A DNA stretch of 64,000 bases from Diadema setosum. Taxonomy: Eukaryota > Echinodermata > Echinoidea > Diadematoida > Diadematidae. The DNA is taken from positions 17,921,047-17,985,046 of the forward strand of contig CM067072.1 in assembly GCA_033980235.1 (NCBI GenBank), in the 5' to 3' direction. The notes below the pieces were generated by a model. The model searched no databases and was not told the DNA's origin. It worked only from the letters and a program-made list of their open reading frames with translations. The position numbers and the translations under genes were made by a program. Positions 38,145-49,887 of the stretch are shown here, piece by piece; the first letter of the stretch is position 1; each line of letters opens with the position of its first letter.

Positions 38145-39217
38145 GTTAGATCTAGCAGGGAGGTGCTAGAGAAGGAGAGGCAACTAAAGCTCTCCTTTGA
38201 AGTCATGCGCGGCACCGCCGAGAAGTTATGCGTTCAACTACAGGTGTTACCCATGAGCTTTGACAAAAGAGAGTATCAATAATCGGGACTAGCGCTCTCA
38301 CATCTGCTCCTACTGCAATTCGCTCTCTCTTTCAATGTAATGGCAACATGCCAACAATGAATTTGTGTACCTTGAATTGGAGCAGCGAATCAAAATGCAG
38401 TGTATAAACTCACAATTTTAACAGCAAATAGTTTAAAAACACGCTGGAACACGCTTTAACGGAGTACTTTATTTGAAAGATCCCTTTATTAAAAGATAGA
38501 AAATTACGAAGAGTTGCCACTCCATCTCTGTGACCCCTCCCTGGATCTAGTAAATTAATTGTGCTCAGAAACGTACTTTTGAAGCAAATCCCTTGAAGAG
38601 TCGTAGAATCATCCACAGTTTCCCCAGAAACTCAGCTCAGAGGTCACTCACTGTCCGAAAGATGAGTTTGAGTCTTGAAGTGAACGTACAGTACTGATAC
38701 TGTTTGACACCTCGGTGCTGCTGCGGTGTGAAATCACTTGGAGAATGAAATCAAAAAATTTGACGGCAGCGTGCATGCAGAGTCAGGTCTCTCCCGAGAG
38801 TTGCGCGAAGCGCTAGCGAGCCGCCGGGTACCCGTGCGTAGTGGTCCGGCGTCGCGTGGGCGAGTGAAGGTACGCGACGTAGGCGAAGTTCGATGCAATA
38901 CTGAGTAATCACGCTACACAACCTAATTGGCTACAACACCGAGACTGACTGAAACGAACGCTGATGGGGTTTACTGTACAAGGGCGATGGGGGCGCTAGT
39001 CACCGAACTAGCAAAGAGATTTTTCTCCTCCCCACTGGGGAAAATCTCTTTGCCGAACTAGTGACTTTGCCAACTCATAAATTGGACGCCATGTCGTTAC
39101 CCAGCGTACAGTGCGCTTATGGTTTTAGCGTGTGCGCTTGGAGGGTTAAGTGTACGCGCAGGCGTCCCAAAGGCACGGTGTTGCTTGACTTTTCTTTCTC
39201 TTAGAGAGAGAGAGAGG

Positions 39218-39248
<31 letters not shown>

Positions 39249-39782
39249 GGGGGGGGGGAGAAAAGGGTAGGTTGAGGGAGGGACATTCTTTCATTCCATC
39301 CATGTTGAACAAAGCCAACAATCAATCATTTTTACACATTCAAATAGACACAAGCACACAGGTATACCGTATAAATAATAGGGAAGCTGTCTAAAGGACG
39401 TAATTCCTGAATATATGATGAATTATTGCTGTGAAAATAAAAGAAGAATTCACAGTAAGTCGTATCGTAAACTTTCACTAGACTGTATGCTATGTATATT
39501 GTATTTAGCAAGTTGTCCAGGGAACAAGAATATTGTATAACAACATGATATGTAAATTTACAATTCTAGCTGTGCAGAGGATAGACGAATTCCACAGTTA
39601 TTACTGCTTCGCACGTAGCTTATACATTGTAATCATCAATTACCATCCTATTTAGTCCCATATATGTATGAAACTGACATGAAGGCCGATTAGTATGTAA
39701 TTCAAAAGGAATACACCTATGTACAATGCACAACATGAAAAAGTGACGTCACCAATATTAAGGTATGTAAAATGATCTAAAA
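38145..39782. other. No gene seen; hairpin and GA microsatellite
   Basis: 38780-38880 is GC-rich. 39002-39066 is a hairpin (CGAACTAGCAAAGAGATTTT pairing with AAAATCTCTTTGCCGAACTAG as a quasi-repeat, plus AGTCAC/GTGACT). (GA)n and G-run at 39204-39258. No exon recognised. Confidence 0.45.
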
Positions 39783-41668
39783 TTGTTTAAGAATAATATT
39801 TAAAAAAGACATGGTGAACGAAAGCACGAGTACTTTACCTGGATAACATGATATGAGGGATATCCTCAGTGACATCTGTACCAAATGATAATAATAAAAA
39901 AAAAAACCCACATAAATAAAGATGTCCTTATGGCGACCGGTATTCCTCTCGGCGCCATATTACATTGTTCTCTTAGCAGGTGTAGAGTACGTCTTGACAA
40001 TGTTGCACGACAGTTTCACATAATTGGCAGAAAAAATGGCAAATTTGTCACTAAATTTAATGCGTCGAATGTTTACTCTCCTTGAACTAGGTACTCTCTA
40101 AAAAAAAATCGAGTGAAAATTTTCACTCTAAAAAGAGTGAATAAGAAAAGAGTGAATTTCGAGTGAAATTGGAGTGAATTTTGAGTGAAAATGCTCATTT
40201 TCACTCATTTTGGAGTGACGTCAGGGATCACTCAAAAATCTTCGAGTGATCCCTGACGTCACTCCAAAATGGGTGAAAATGAGCATTTTCACTCAAAATT
40301 CACTCCAATTTCACTCGAAATTCACTGTTTTTTGTATTCACTCTTTTTAGAGTGAACATTTTCACTCGATTTTTTTTAGAGATTATGAATGGATGTCTTT
40401 TATTGTTTAAGAGAGCAAGTATGAAGGAATTTGAGCATTTTTACTTTTGCTTACTTCTTCTCACTACTTTTTACTTACTACTATTTTCATGGCAATACTT
40501 TCAACGGTTATTCTAAAAATATATAGAAAATTCTGTCATTTTAGTATTTTCACCTACCTTTGACCATCATGGCCAAAATCTTTCCCTATCACGCGTTATT
40601 GTGTAGTAATGATGACATGCAAATACGTGTACCATATCATGGTTTTAATGTGAATTGGGTAATTTCCAAGGTATTTAGGAACTGCATGGGTAATAGTATT
40701 TCAACAATAGAGAGTAGAATTTTAACATTACATTTTACCTGACATTGATCCTTGACCCTTACCCCCCCCCCCCCCATACCCCCGCCCCCCCCCCCAAAAA
40801 AAAAAAATAAAAAATAAATAAATAAATAAAATAAAATAAAATCACGAGAAAATCACGGTCAGTCAGTAAGTTTCGTTTGGAAATACCTGTACTTATACCT
40901 CCAGATATTGCATGAGATATGGGGGAAATAGTGATATCTTAAGAATTTAACCATTATATGCATGATTTTGACCTTTCACTTTGAGCGTGCTTACACAAAA
41001 TTTTAGGCCCTATAAGCTAAAAACAAAACTTCGTCCACTCACACAAGCATACAAGTTTCATTACCTCAAACGGTGTCCACAATATTGATTGCGATACGAA
41101 GGACGGACGGACGACCAAAACAAATGCCTCAGGCGACACTTCCGTATGTTATGGCGGAGACATACAAATGTGAATCAAAACTTGGATAGTCTGAAAGACA
41201 CCGCGAGGAATCCAAAGAAAACAAATCAGATATATATATTTTCCCGTCGGACACTGATTTTCCGCTTTTTCCTTTGTTTTGGATCTGTCGGAAAGCGGTG
41301 CATCATTACACTAAGAGCCAGGTCGGTTCGCGCAACGCCATGCTGCGCAGGAAGGCATGACGAATCTTCAATTTATGGCAATAAGATATCAAAATATATT
41401 TCGTGTTGTACCTTCCACTTCAATAAAGTTGACAACCTTACGGCAATGACATATCCCCACTGCACCATGACTGATATTCAGGGAAAGTCCCCAAGGCAAG
41501 CAATATTATAGCGCGTAGCTGCGCGTTATGAACAATGGGCACTGCATATGAGCTCTGCTTGCGCCCGCGTGATTGACTTTGGTAACGACATGGCGCCTGT
41601 AGGTCACGGGACCAGCTTTTGACCAATCACAGGCTTCAAAACACCTAAGCCGAAAACCGAGTTGGCCA
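39783..41668. repeat. Left arm of a 1.5-1.9 kb inverted repeat
   Basis: Matches the reverse complement of 54851-56381 along its length, for example ATGTCCTTATGGCGACCGG, CGAAGGACGGACGGACGACC and CTAAGCCGAAAACCGAGTTGG. The arms are diverged at single bases, so they are copies of one repeat family rather than a fresh inversion. The left arm also carries the 290 bp insertion at 40094-40383. Non-coding. Confidence 0.8.
40094..40383. mobile_element. Palindromic foldback MITE with TA duplication
   Basis: Starts CTCTCTAAAAA and ends TTTTTAGAGAT, flanked by TA on both sides. Nearly the whole element is one palindrome centred near 40239 (GATCCCTGACGTCACTCC arms). The interior repeats GAGTGAAAAT and TTTTCACTC. 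The other arm of the large inverted repeat has the uninterrupted site at 56088-56089. Confidence 0.85.
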
Positions 41669-41703
41669 GACTCGGCACTGACCGACACTGGCCGACTGTA
41701 TTG

Positions 41704-42093
41704 ACCACCGAACTAAAAGATAGTGGAATGCGTGTTCACCCCGGAAATACGCAGCCACCAGAACTTTAACTGACGTGACCACCGCCATTTTGCTTGGGCA
41801 ATTTTTTCCTTATATGGAGTGCACGCTCAAGCAGGTCAGTCGGTCCGTTTTCAAAATCATGTGAATCCAACCATGTACAAACGTGCATTGTTAGGTCATA
41901 ATCACTAGCCATCGGACGGCACATTCTTGCTTGCGCGCGTACCAATGGCCCAGTCTGATTGTTGAGCGTGCACTCCATATAAGGAAAAAATTGCCCTAGC
42001 AAGATGGCGACGCAACACGGTAATTTGGCTGCACGGTCTCGTGTGTATGTTGGGAATAGGGACACACATTCCACTATCTTTTAGTTCGGTGGT
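41704..42093. mobile_element. MITE with ACCACCGAAC termini
   Basis: ACCACCGAACTAAAAGATAG at the left pairs with CTATCTTTTAGTTCGGTGGT at the right. ATTG flanks both sides (41700-41703, 42094-42097). A second inverted pair lies inside (TTTTCCTTATATGGAGTGCA / TGCACTCCATATAAGGAAAA). 390 bp, non-coding. Confidence 0.8.
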
Positions 42094-42567
42094 ATTGACC
42101 GATTCTGTGACGCGCTATGTGTATTTTTGGCGTGGGCAGCGCCATTACTGCGGTGTCTCAGCCGACCCCCCCCCCCCCTCCCCCACTCCCCCACCCCTCT
42201 CCCTACATTAGCACGCTCGAACCACGGAATGAAAAACTGATGCATGGTTGCTTTAGCCAATGGGCGTCTCGTACTGAGTGCGCGAATGCTTGCTTAGTGC
42301 GCAAACCTTTGTTACCAGTGCGCGATAAACATGTTGCCCGTGGGGTGGGGGAGAGGAGGGGGGGTAGGCTGGGACACCGCAAGATGAGCTAATGGCTGCG
42401 CCCAATGACAATGACAATGACAGTGACAATGAATTTTATTCTTGAACGGCCCCGCCAGGGGGCATGGAAGAATGACAAACAAGTAAATGTTTTATGGCAA
42501 AACAAAGCCATAAATACAAAAAAAAAAAAAAAAAAAAATAGCTCCAAACACCCAGAGTAAAACATGG

Positions 42568-42948
42568 GTATGGTGATCGTGCTTTTTCCGTTATGGGACC
42601 AAAATTGTGGAATCAGTTACCTCTTCAGTTAAGGGAACTGTCATCTACAGAGTCATTCAAATCCAAACTTAAAACTTATCTGTTCCTTTCATACTGAGGA
42701 CTGTAATTTGCTGTATGTCATTAATATTGGATCAATATCGTATTTTAATTGATATATGTTGTATTCTTTATTTGGTATATATTTGCTTTTGTTTACCATT
42801 TTCTTCTTTGTTGAAATGTTTGAATATGTATATGCTTGTAAATATATGGTATTTTTTTCATTTTTGAAGCGCCATGAGCACTGAAAAGTGGACCTGTGCG
42901 CTATACAAATAGCCACTATTATTATTATTATTATTATTAAATAAAGAT
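42568..42948 (+). pseudogene. LINE ORF2 C-terminal end with ATT-repeat tail (CR1/L2-like)
   Basis: The frame reads YGDRAFSVMGPKLWNQLP, then SSTESFKSKLKTYLF and a stop near 42697. It is followed by a 3' UTR ending GCGCTATACAAATAG and (ATT)n at 42918-42940. This is the last part of a CR1/L2-type element, 5'-truncated. Confidence 0.75.
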
Positions 42949-43240
42949 GTAATACAAAAAGCATATATATACTATGTACATATCATGAACTTCATAAGGC
43001 AAACAACGACAGTTAAAAAAAAAAAAAACCGATCGAATAAGTGAAACAATCGGTACTTAATGGCAAACAGTGGCAGTAGTATCTTAAAATATATACAATG
43101 TAAAAGGAAAGTAATGACGAGACATCAAAATCTGGCCATTATGATCTGACAGAAACGTGACAATTTCTTTAAAACTCTTATGTTCTTAGAATTAAAAAGC
43201 TGCTTCATTTTCAAGACTTTCGGTCGGCGAGCATAATAGG

Positions 43241-43488
43241 TCCCGGTGGCGTGTTTTTTTTAGACGGCACAGATTGGGGAAACTAAAAATCTATCGGGGA
43301 CCCTATTCCTAAACCTAACCCTAATCCTAATCCTAATCCTAACCCTAACCCTAACCCTAACCCCAACCCTAACCCTAACCCTAACCCTAACCATAACCAA
43401 AAACCCTAACCCAACGTTTTTCCCATAGGTTTAACACGCGCCATGCCCCAATCTGTGCCGTCTTTAAAAAAAAAACGCGTCCCGGTGG
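43241..43488. mobile_element. TIR element carrying an interstitial telomeric CCCTAA array, 9 bp target duplication
   Basis: Exact 9 bp direct repeats TCCCGGTGG lie at 43241-43249 and 43480-43488. Inside, CGTGTTTTTTTTAGACGGCA and CAGATTGGGG face CCCCAATCTGTGCCGTC and TTTAAAAAAAAAACGCG. The middle, about 43308-43420, is a (CCCTAA)n array with some CCTAAT variants. The element is about 230 bp and has no open frame. Confidence 0.85.
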
Positions 43489-43896
43489 TCCCGGTGTTTC
43501 AGTCAAATGCGCACGGCGCAAGTTTCCTATAGAGACCTACGCTATCGACTTCTCTTTGGCGCTTACGCTTTGGCCCACTTTCCCGAGTCCGAAGAAGTTT
43601 AGTCAGTGGTCCGATCACAGTTCGGCTCATGAATCGGCTGAGGGGGATGACAGCTTTAGCAAACTTCTTTTGTGATGTCACAATAACAAGCACATATGCA
43701 CGCACCCTGGCATTACTACAGACTCGACTGCGCGATGCGTAAAGAAGACAACAAAGGCAACGTTACTTAGCAACACCTACGCACTTTACTCTTGATGACA
43801 GCTCAACTTCGGTATTTAATCTTCGTATCAATGCTAACGATGATCGGCAGTATCATCAACTGAGCGCCATCTACACTACCGGGACTATGCCCCTTT
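43489..43896. other. No gene seen
   Basis: Non-coding sequence between the telomere-repeat MITE and the abrupt end of the non-LTR element. GGACCACTTTCC-like and GCGCCATCTACACTAC stretches do not match a known border. Confidence 0.3.
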
Positions 43897-46490
43897 AATT
43901 AAAACTTTCCGATCTGTTTCAAAGAACGAACATTTAAACAAAAAATGAAACTCGTCACCTGGATCATTCATTTTACGCAAGGTGCAGGATTTAACTTCTT
44001 GATTAGGGAAATAACGTCCCTCACTAACAGGTAATCTGTGATTTTAACATCTAAATCTACATAACGCTAACCGTTCCAAATAATCAAGTTTAATCAAATA
44101 TTCCTCAAAAATGTAGCTTTCTTTAAATATCCTACAGTTAGTGCAAAGGCGGTTTCTATTTACTTCCGCACACCAATTCTTCTGACCAATATCATTTAAA
44201 CGAAGACTGACGGCTGATTCAAACCATTTTAGATTGAGGATAATGGCTCGATCGGACCAAATATTAGACATTTTCCGCATTTGTCGAGAATATCTTTCAC
44301 CTTTACTATCCACTTTGACCTAAAGATTTCTTTATCGTGCAATTGACGTAAAAGGTTATAAATAATACAAGACAGTTTCGATCTCCCATTTACATTTCCA
44401 TTTAATCTAAGCCAAAAGTTCACCATGCGCTTCTCAATGTTGTAAGTCAGGCTTACCCTCCCGAGCTCACCAACGCCATACAGTTAGCTGTGCACGCTTC
44501 AAACCTAAAAGACTCTTAAGAAATTTCTTATAAAACATTTCAATACATTCTAAATTTTCATGACCCCAAACCTCACTTCCATACAGTAAAATTGGAGCAA
44601 CAAGGACATCAAACAGCTCACATTGCACATCGACTGGCAAGGATAGTTTTCTGGCTTTGCTTTTTATACGTGCTTGATTAATCTTTTTTTTTTATTGCTT
44701 TATTGAAAGAGCCATTATAATAAAAAATAACCCCAAGGTAAGTGTAATCATATACAACGTCAAGAGAACTTTCCCCGAACATAAACCGAGGAAACCTACG
44801 AACACGACCTCTGGAAGAAATAACCACTTTGGTTTTACTTGTGTTTACAGTGAGTTTCCATAAATCACAGTATTGGTGAACAGCTGATAAAGCACACTGG
44901 AGCTCCTCAGCAGACTCAGCAAATATTACAGTGTCATCAGCGTATAATAATACATACAGACGCAAAAAGACCTCTACATCCTCATCACTTAAATGCTCCC
45001 TTATTGCAGAGAAGCACATATCTAGCCCTTTATAATGTCTACTAACAAAATATTCAAAATCATTAAGATAAAGTGCAAACAAAAGGGGAGATAAATTTTC
45101 TCCTTGGCGTACACCGATGTTACAAACAAAAAACTCAGACAAGTTATTACCGAGTTTTACACAGGATTTTGCATTCTTATACATTAATATAAACAACATT
45201 AATGATTTTCCCATTGATCCCTGATGATATCAATTTTGACCATAAACTAGACCTATCTACAAGGTCAAAGGCCTTCTTATAGTCAACAAAAGCACAGTAA
45301 ATTCTTTTTCTACGGTTTAAATACAATTCAATTAGACCATGCAAAGTAAAGATATGATCAAGGGTACCTTTACTTTGCTGCCTTTTTCTCTTTTTCTCTC
45401 TTTCTTTTTTTCGCAAACTTATTTTTCTTGTTTGTGTTATTTGTACACCTTAATTGGAAATGATTTACGTTTGTATGCCAATAGTTGAAATTAATAAAAC
45501 ATATAAAGAAAAAAATATGATCAAGGGTATACTATGTCCATCTCTAAAACCAGCCTGTTCGCTTCCTAAAATACCTGCACACTCTAGGTAAAGTGAAAGC
45601 CGAGCATTAATGCATGCTGTAAACAATTTACCAACACAGCTCAAAAGGGTGATTCCTCTATAATTGTCCGGATCATCAACAGAACCTTTCTTTTTGTATA
45701 GGGGCTTAATCATACCTAGACACCAAACAGAAGGTACAACTCCTGAATAAAGTACAATATCAAAAACTCTAACCAACAAATTCACGAAAGAACCAGGGCA
45801 ATTTTTCAGTTGTTCATTAATGACATTATCAATCTCACTAGCCTTATTATTCCTTAATTTTCTAATAACAAGAATGACCTCTTCATAGGTAAAGTCTTTA
45901 TTGATAGCCTCATGGAATGAGTCTACAACAGAAGGATCAACATCAATTTCATTTGAATTCAAGTCTTCTAGTTTCATACTCAAATTCTTAAAATGCGTCA
46001 TAAATGCATTTAACGGAATGTTACTACCTTTCTCTGGCGATTTACAAGCATCATCTAACAGTTTCCAATATTTCTTGGGATTGGAATTTTTCAAGTTTCG
46101 CAGTGATTTATCTTTATCATACGCCCTTGATTTTGCCCTAATAAAACGTTTGTAAGTTTTTGCTAACTTCCTAAGTTCTAACTTTGCATCCACAGAGTTC
46201 AACTTCTGCAGCCTGTGCTTTTCTTCAAAATATTCTTTTCTATGAGTTTCACAAGCTTTATCAAACCAAGGCTTATCAGTTTTACTTAAATGAGTATTGC
46301 GTCTACAAACATTAATAACCGAACGTGCTTTCTTACCTGAATCCCAAGTGACTTAGCAGGATCAATTAACAGTCTATTCAAGTCATTAACCATATCATCC
46401 ATATCACACTGAGAAATTGCTTCGGCATCAAAAGTAGCAATCTTATTATTCACATCATTAATTATCAAGAATGCCAAGAAGAGATTTGGT
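43897..46490 (-). pseudogene. Non-LTR retrotransposon ORF2 (reverse transcriptase), broken and truncated at both ends
   Basis: On the minus strand the parts come in order. An N-terminal linker region (KPWFDKACETHRKEYF near 46275-46230) is followed by the RT start with LYKKKGSVDDPDNYRGITLL and GFRDGHS. Then come CAFVDYKKAFDLVDR, GVRQGENLSPLLFALYLNDF, the catalytic LLYADDTVIF and YLGVIF, and the post-RT tail with LLYGSEVWG and CRFRCRNHRLPV. A Cys/His segment (GDEFHFLFKC) stops abruptly near 43897. Several frameshifts and a 148 bp insertion (45367-45514) break it. It lacks a visible endonuclease domain. A jockey/CR1-like relative is likely, by motif style. Confidence 0.85.
45352..45529. mobile_element. 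148 bp insertion in the reverse transcriptase with a 15 bp target duplication
   Basis: ATATGATCAAGGGTA occurs exactly at 45352-45366 and 45515-45529. The 148 bp between them have no counterpart in reverse transcriptases and separate GFRDGHS from LDHIFTLHG. Its plus-strand right end is A-rich (AAAACATATAAAGAAAAAAA). A 15 bp duplication plus an A-rich end suggests a retroposed SINE-like or LINE-copied fragment. Confidence 0.8.
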
Positions 46491-46564
46491 TCTCAAGCCA
46501 CACACATTAAACACAGAAGATTCAGAACAAGTGTATTATCGTTTGTGCTGGGGCCGTGCCTGTC

Positions 46565-46755
46565 CTAAAATTTAGGGAAAAGGCCTGATTTGAGGACCCT
46601 GGCCTCATCCCAGCCGACCTTCCACAAGTCGTCTGGTGACTCCAAGGTCTTGGTCACCTCCTCCCCCTCATCTACAAGCTTACAGAGGATCTTCCCCTCC
46701 GAGCTCCAACACGACTTGATGGTGTCTGCTGCCCTCAACGAACCCGAATCGGTCT
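46565..46755 (-). pseudogene. Short coding-like fragment, possibly non-LTR ORF1 end
   Basis: A minus-strand frame of about 63 codons between stops reads CWSSEGKILCKLVDEGEEV, then TLESPDDLWKVGW and ends SGLFPKF-stop. Third positions are GC-rich, unlike the surroundings. It sits just upstream of the broken ORF2 on the same strand, so it could be that element's ORF1 end. Not recognised with certainty; a host exon is possible. Confidence 0.35.
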
Positions 46756-47469
46756 ATAAAGGGTAAGCACTATTTGGGCACTCATCAGGCAGTAAGATAC
46801 TGTACTAGCACTGGCGGAACTACGGGGGGGGGGGGGGGGGCATGGTTGGGCACGTGCCCCCCCCCCCCCCCCCCCCCATCCGCTGGTAAAAAAAAAAAAG
46901 ACCTACCAAAATGGTAATTCAAGGGTTAGTAAACTACTTTTGAAATCGACATGAAAGGATGATCAAGAAAAAAGATATTTTTCTAAGATTTCTTTTAACC
47001 ATGTAATTAAAGAGGTATTATAGTGAAACATTGTTCAAAAAGCCCGGAGACAACAAAAGATTGTGATTCAGTATGATTCCTGGTTGGCATTTTGAATACA
47101 AGCAGGATGTGCGCAGTGTACTCAGAACATCGGAATGGCAAAAAGGGTCGCTGCAATGTTGCGCAATGTGATGTTTGATATACAGGTTGTACACATTTGC
47201 TATCAAAGCTTGATCATTGATTTTGCAGTGTTGGTTTACATACTAGTCTATATTAAAATGCCTTGCATTGCCAATAATAAGACTTGACCTTGGCTATTTC
47301 CTAAATTTTCCATCTATATGAAACACACACACTCACAAACACAAACAAATTAGGGGATGCTCTATATAAAGTGCAGATTTTGGACATCCTTCTCCCGCTT
47401 GGTCACTTCGATGCCCCCTCGCTGGTCATACCTCCCCCAATCATAAACATAAACCGACACCCTTGACTA
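46756..47469. other. No gene seen; G-run and C-run repeat
   Basis: 46806-46880 is CACTGGCGGAACTACGGGG, a long G-run then a long C-run, the look of a repeat end. The rest is AT-rich and non-coding. Confidence 0.35.
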
Positions 47470-48157
47470 CCAGTGGCGGATCCAGGGGGCGCACCGGGCG
47501 CCCCCTCCCTCCAAAGCGAAAATATATATATGTAGCTACAAACGACAGTTTTGTAAAAAATTTTCAAGCTCGCTCGCTTCGATCGCTCGCATTTAATCGT
47601 TACGCAATTCTCCTGATGCTGCTGTCAGTAATTGCCAGCAGTTGCGCCCGGTGCGTCCCCTCCCCTTAATTTCCAAAGCGAAAAAATATAGCTACAAACG
47701 GCAGTTTTGGGACTGTAAAATTTCAAAATTTTCAAGCTCGCTCACTTCGCTCGCTCGCAATTAATCGTTATGCAATTCTCCTGATGTTGCTGTAAGTAAT
47801 TGCCAGCAGTTGCGCCCGGTGCGCCCCTCCCCTTAATTTCCAAAGCGAAAAAAATATACTTAGTAGCTACAAACGGCAGTTTTGGGACTGTAAAATGTCA
47901 AAATTTTCAAGCTCGCTCACTTCGCTCGCTCGAATTTAATCGTTATGCAATTCTCCTGATGTTGCTGTCAGTAATTGCCAGCACAGTTGCGCCCGGTGCG
48001 CCCCCTCCCCTTAATTTCCAAAGCGAAAAAAATATAGCTACAAACGGCAGTTTTGGGACTGTAAAATGTCAAAATTTTCAAGCTCGCTCGCTTCGCTCGC
48101 TCGCATTTAATCGTTATGCAATTCTCCTGATGTTGCTGTCAGTAACTGCCAGCAGTT
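47470..48157. repeat. Tandem array, 168-177 bp units, interrupted by an LTR
   Basis: GTTGCGCCCGGTGCG recurs at 47641, 47809 and 47986. Each unit continues with CTCGCTCGCTTCGCTCGCTC and AATCGTTATGCAATTCTCC. The left edge GTGGCGGATCCAGGGGGCGC is a common end of dispersed invertebrate repeats. The last unit stops at CCAGCAGTT where the LTR begins. Confidence 0.8.
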
Positions 48158-48349
48158 TGTTGTGTTATGTGAGCGCACTACATTTATCACAAGTGTACGC
48201 ATATTCCATGTATTCTATATTTGAGTGATACGGTCAGAGCAGCAGTCATTACATGACACTAGTTTGTGATAGTGGATTAAAGTTGTTCATTTTATCGTTA
48301 AACAACTATGTCCTCTGTTCATCATTGAATCCGGTCCACTATTACAACA
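48158..48349 (+). mobile_element. LTR, plus orientation (192 bp), with primer-binding site
   Basis: TGTTGTGTTATGTGAGC at the left, CCACTATTACAACA at the right. It is followed immediately by TGGTGGCAGCGGTGCCG, a plausible primer-binding site, and a leader to about 49126. The inverted copy at 49255-49446 has exactly the same length. Confidence 0.85.
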
Positions 48350-49126
48350 TGGTGGCAGCGGTGCCGACACGGATTTATGCCAAATCAGCACGGAACTAAA
48401 GTTTTCTTAGGGAAATTCATCATGAGTGACTTGTGCTGAAACCGCCCGAGAGGACACTGCGCACAACACGTCTACGTCTACTGCAGATACGTGCATGGAC
48501 TAGCTTAACGACTCGTCTTGTGAGTAACACTGTACGTGAATAAACCGATTATTTTATCATCCATGCTGCTCATCAGCAAATAACGATACGAATACATATC
48601 ATCGGATTGATGAACGCTTTGCAGAGCATTCTATATTCGTTTCTACATCGTAAGATATAGCTGTGTAGCTCGTACAAAATGTTGTCAGAACATTTTCGTC
48701 GCACGAATCACTGACATTCGCCACATTGGACAGTTGCAGTTCTGTAAACAAGCATTATCGACGCGCACCGTATCCAAGTACGCGCAATACCCGAGCGTTT
48801 CATTCAAGGACTTCCATTGTTGACGTAACAATAGACCAAGTTCGCATTACCTGAGCGCACCGTATCCATTGACATCCATTGTTGACATAACAATAGAAGA
48901 CGCAGATAGACGCGTATTATCCTGGACTGGCCAGAATTGTGTTTATCTTATCGGCATAGCAACGTGTATTGCGACATCATTGCTTCTACCGAGACCATCA
49001 CTCAGCGGAAGGATATTTCTGACAGAGCATACGCAGTTTCCCGTTAATCGCAGTTCATCTACCCTGCAAGCTACAACGTAGCGAGGACGGACAATCAAGA
49101 CACGGCACGATCCAGACTGATATCAA

Positions 49127-49153
49127 CATTGAATCCGGTCCACTATTACAACA
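49127..49153 (+). mobile_element. 27 bp LTR 3' end fragment
   Basis: CATTGAATCCGGTCCACTAT continuing to TACAACA is the last 27 bp of the LTR at 48158-48349. It is followed not by a primer site but by 101 bp of AT-only-like sequence (49154-49254) and then the inverted LTR. It may be the remains of a 3' LTR after internal deletion. Confidence 0.7.
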
Positions 49154-49254
49154 TATGTAATAATATATGTAATATATAAAATAAACATATAACATATAAA
49201 CATAATACAACATAATTAACATATAATAAACATATTACATATAACATATGTATA

Positions 49255-49446
49255 TGTTGTAATAGTGGACCGGATTCAATGATGAACAGAGGACATAGTT
49301 GTTTAACGATAAAATGAACAACTTTAATCCACTATCACAAACTAGCGTCATGTAATGACTGCTGCTCTGACCGTATCACTCAAATATAGAATACATGGAA
49401 TATGCGTACACTTGTGATAAATGTAGTGCGCTCACATAACACAACA
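49255..49446 (-). mobile_element. Inverted LTR (192 bp) with polypurine tract
   Basis: A full reverse-complement copy of the LTR at 48158. Next to it, 49447-49460 reads on the minus strand as CAGAAGGAGGGGGA, a polypurine tract directly before the LTR. It is therefore a minus-strand 3' LTR, although the adjacent gag-pol is on the plus strand. Confidence 0.85.
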
Positions 49447-49887
49447 TCCCCCTCCTTCTGAAAAGATACAATGACGAATATTTTTTTTAATATTTTTTTA
49501 TTGAATCCATGCAACCAGATAAAAGAAATGAGAATGAGTACAATTCATTAAACTATCTCAGACATTTGAACACTTGCGTGTGGACAATTACATACATTCG
49601 TTATTTGTGTACATGAATGTTTTGACATATTCATATGCATCTGTGTATTACTGTGGTAATATTGACATCTAGACATGTTTCGATGTATTTTGGAGAGTGT
49701 ACATTATTGATACATGTATATCAATAGTGATTTTGTGTCATATATTTCTGTGTTCGCAAACTATTCTTGATTTGTGTACTTTGTATACTATATCTGTAAC
49801 ATTTCAGCCGTTAGTTTGCAAAGTGTGACGTTGATATCAAGCATTGTATAATTTGTATCTCCAACTTAATCTAAATCAAAACGCACG
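49447..49887 (+). other. Region between inverted LTR and gag-pol start
   Basis: AT-rich, non-coding. The left end is the inverted polypurine tract; the right end leads into the gag ATG. Whether it is 3' UTR of a minus element, leader of the plus element, or a junction of both cannot be decided by eye. Confidence 0.4.

Noticed and set aside
39119..39394. Arg/Glu-Gly repeat protein frames
   Set aside because: Translation of a (GA)n microsatellite and G-run in both strands.
43308..43420. CCCTAA array as a chromosome end
   Set aside because: Only about 110 bp, degenerate, and enclosed by inverted repeats with unique sequence on both sides. It is interstitial.
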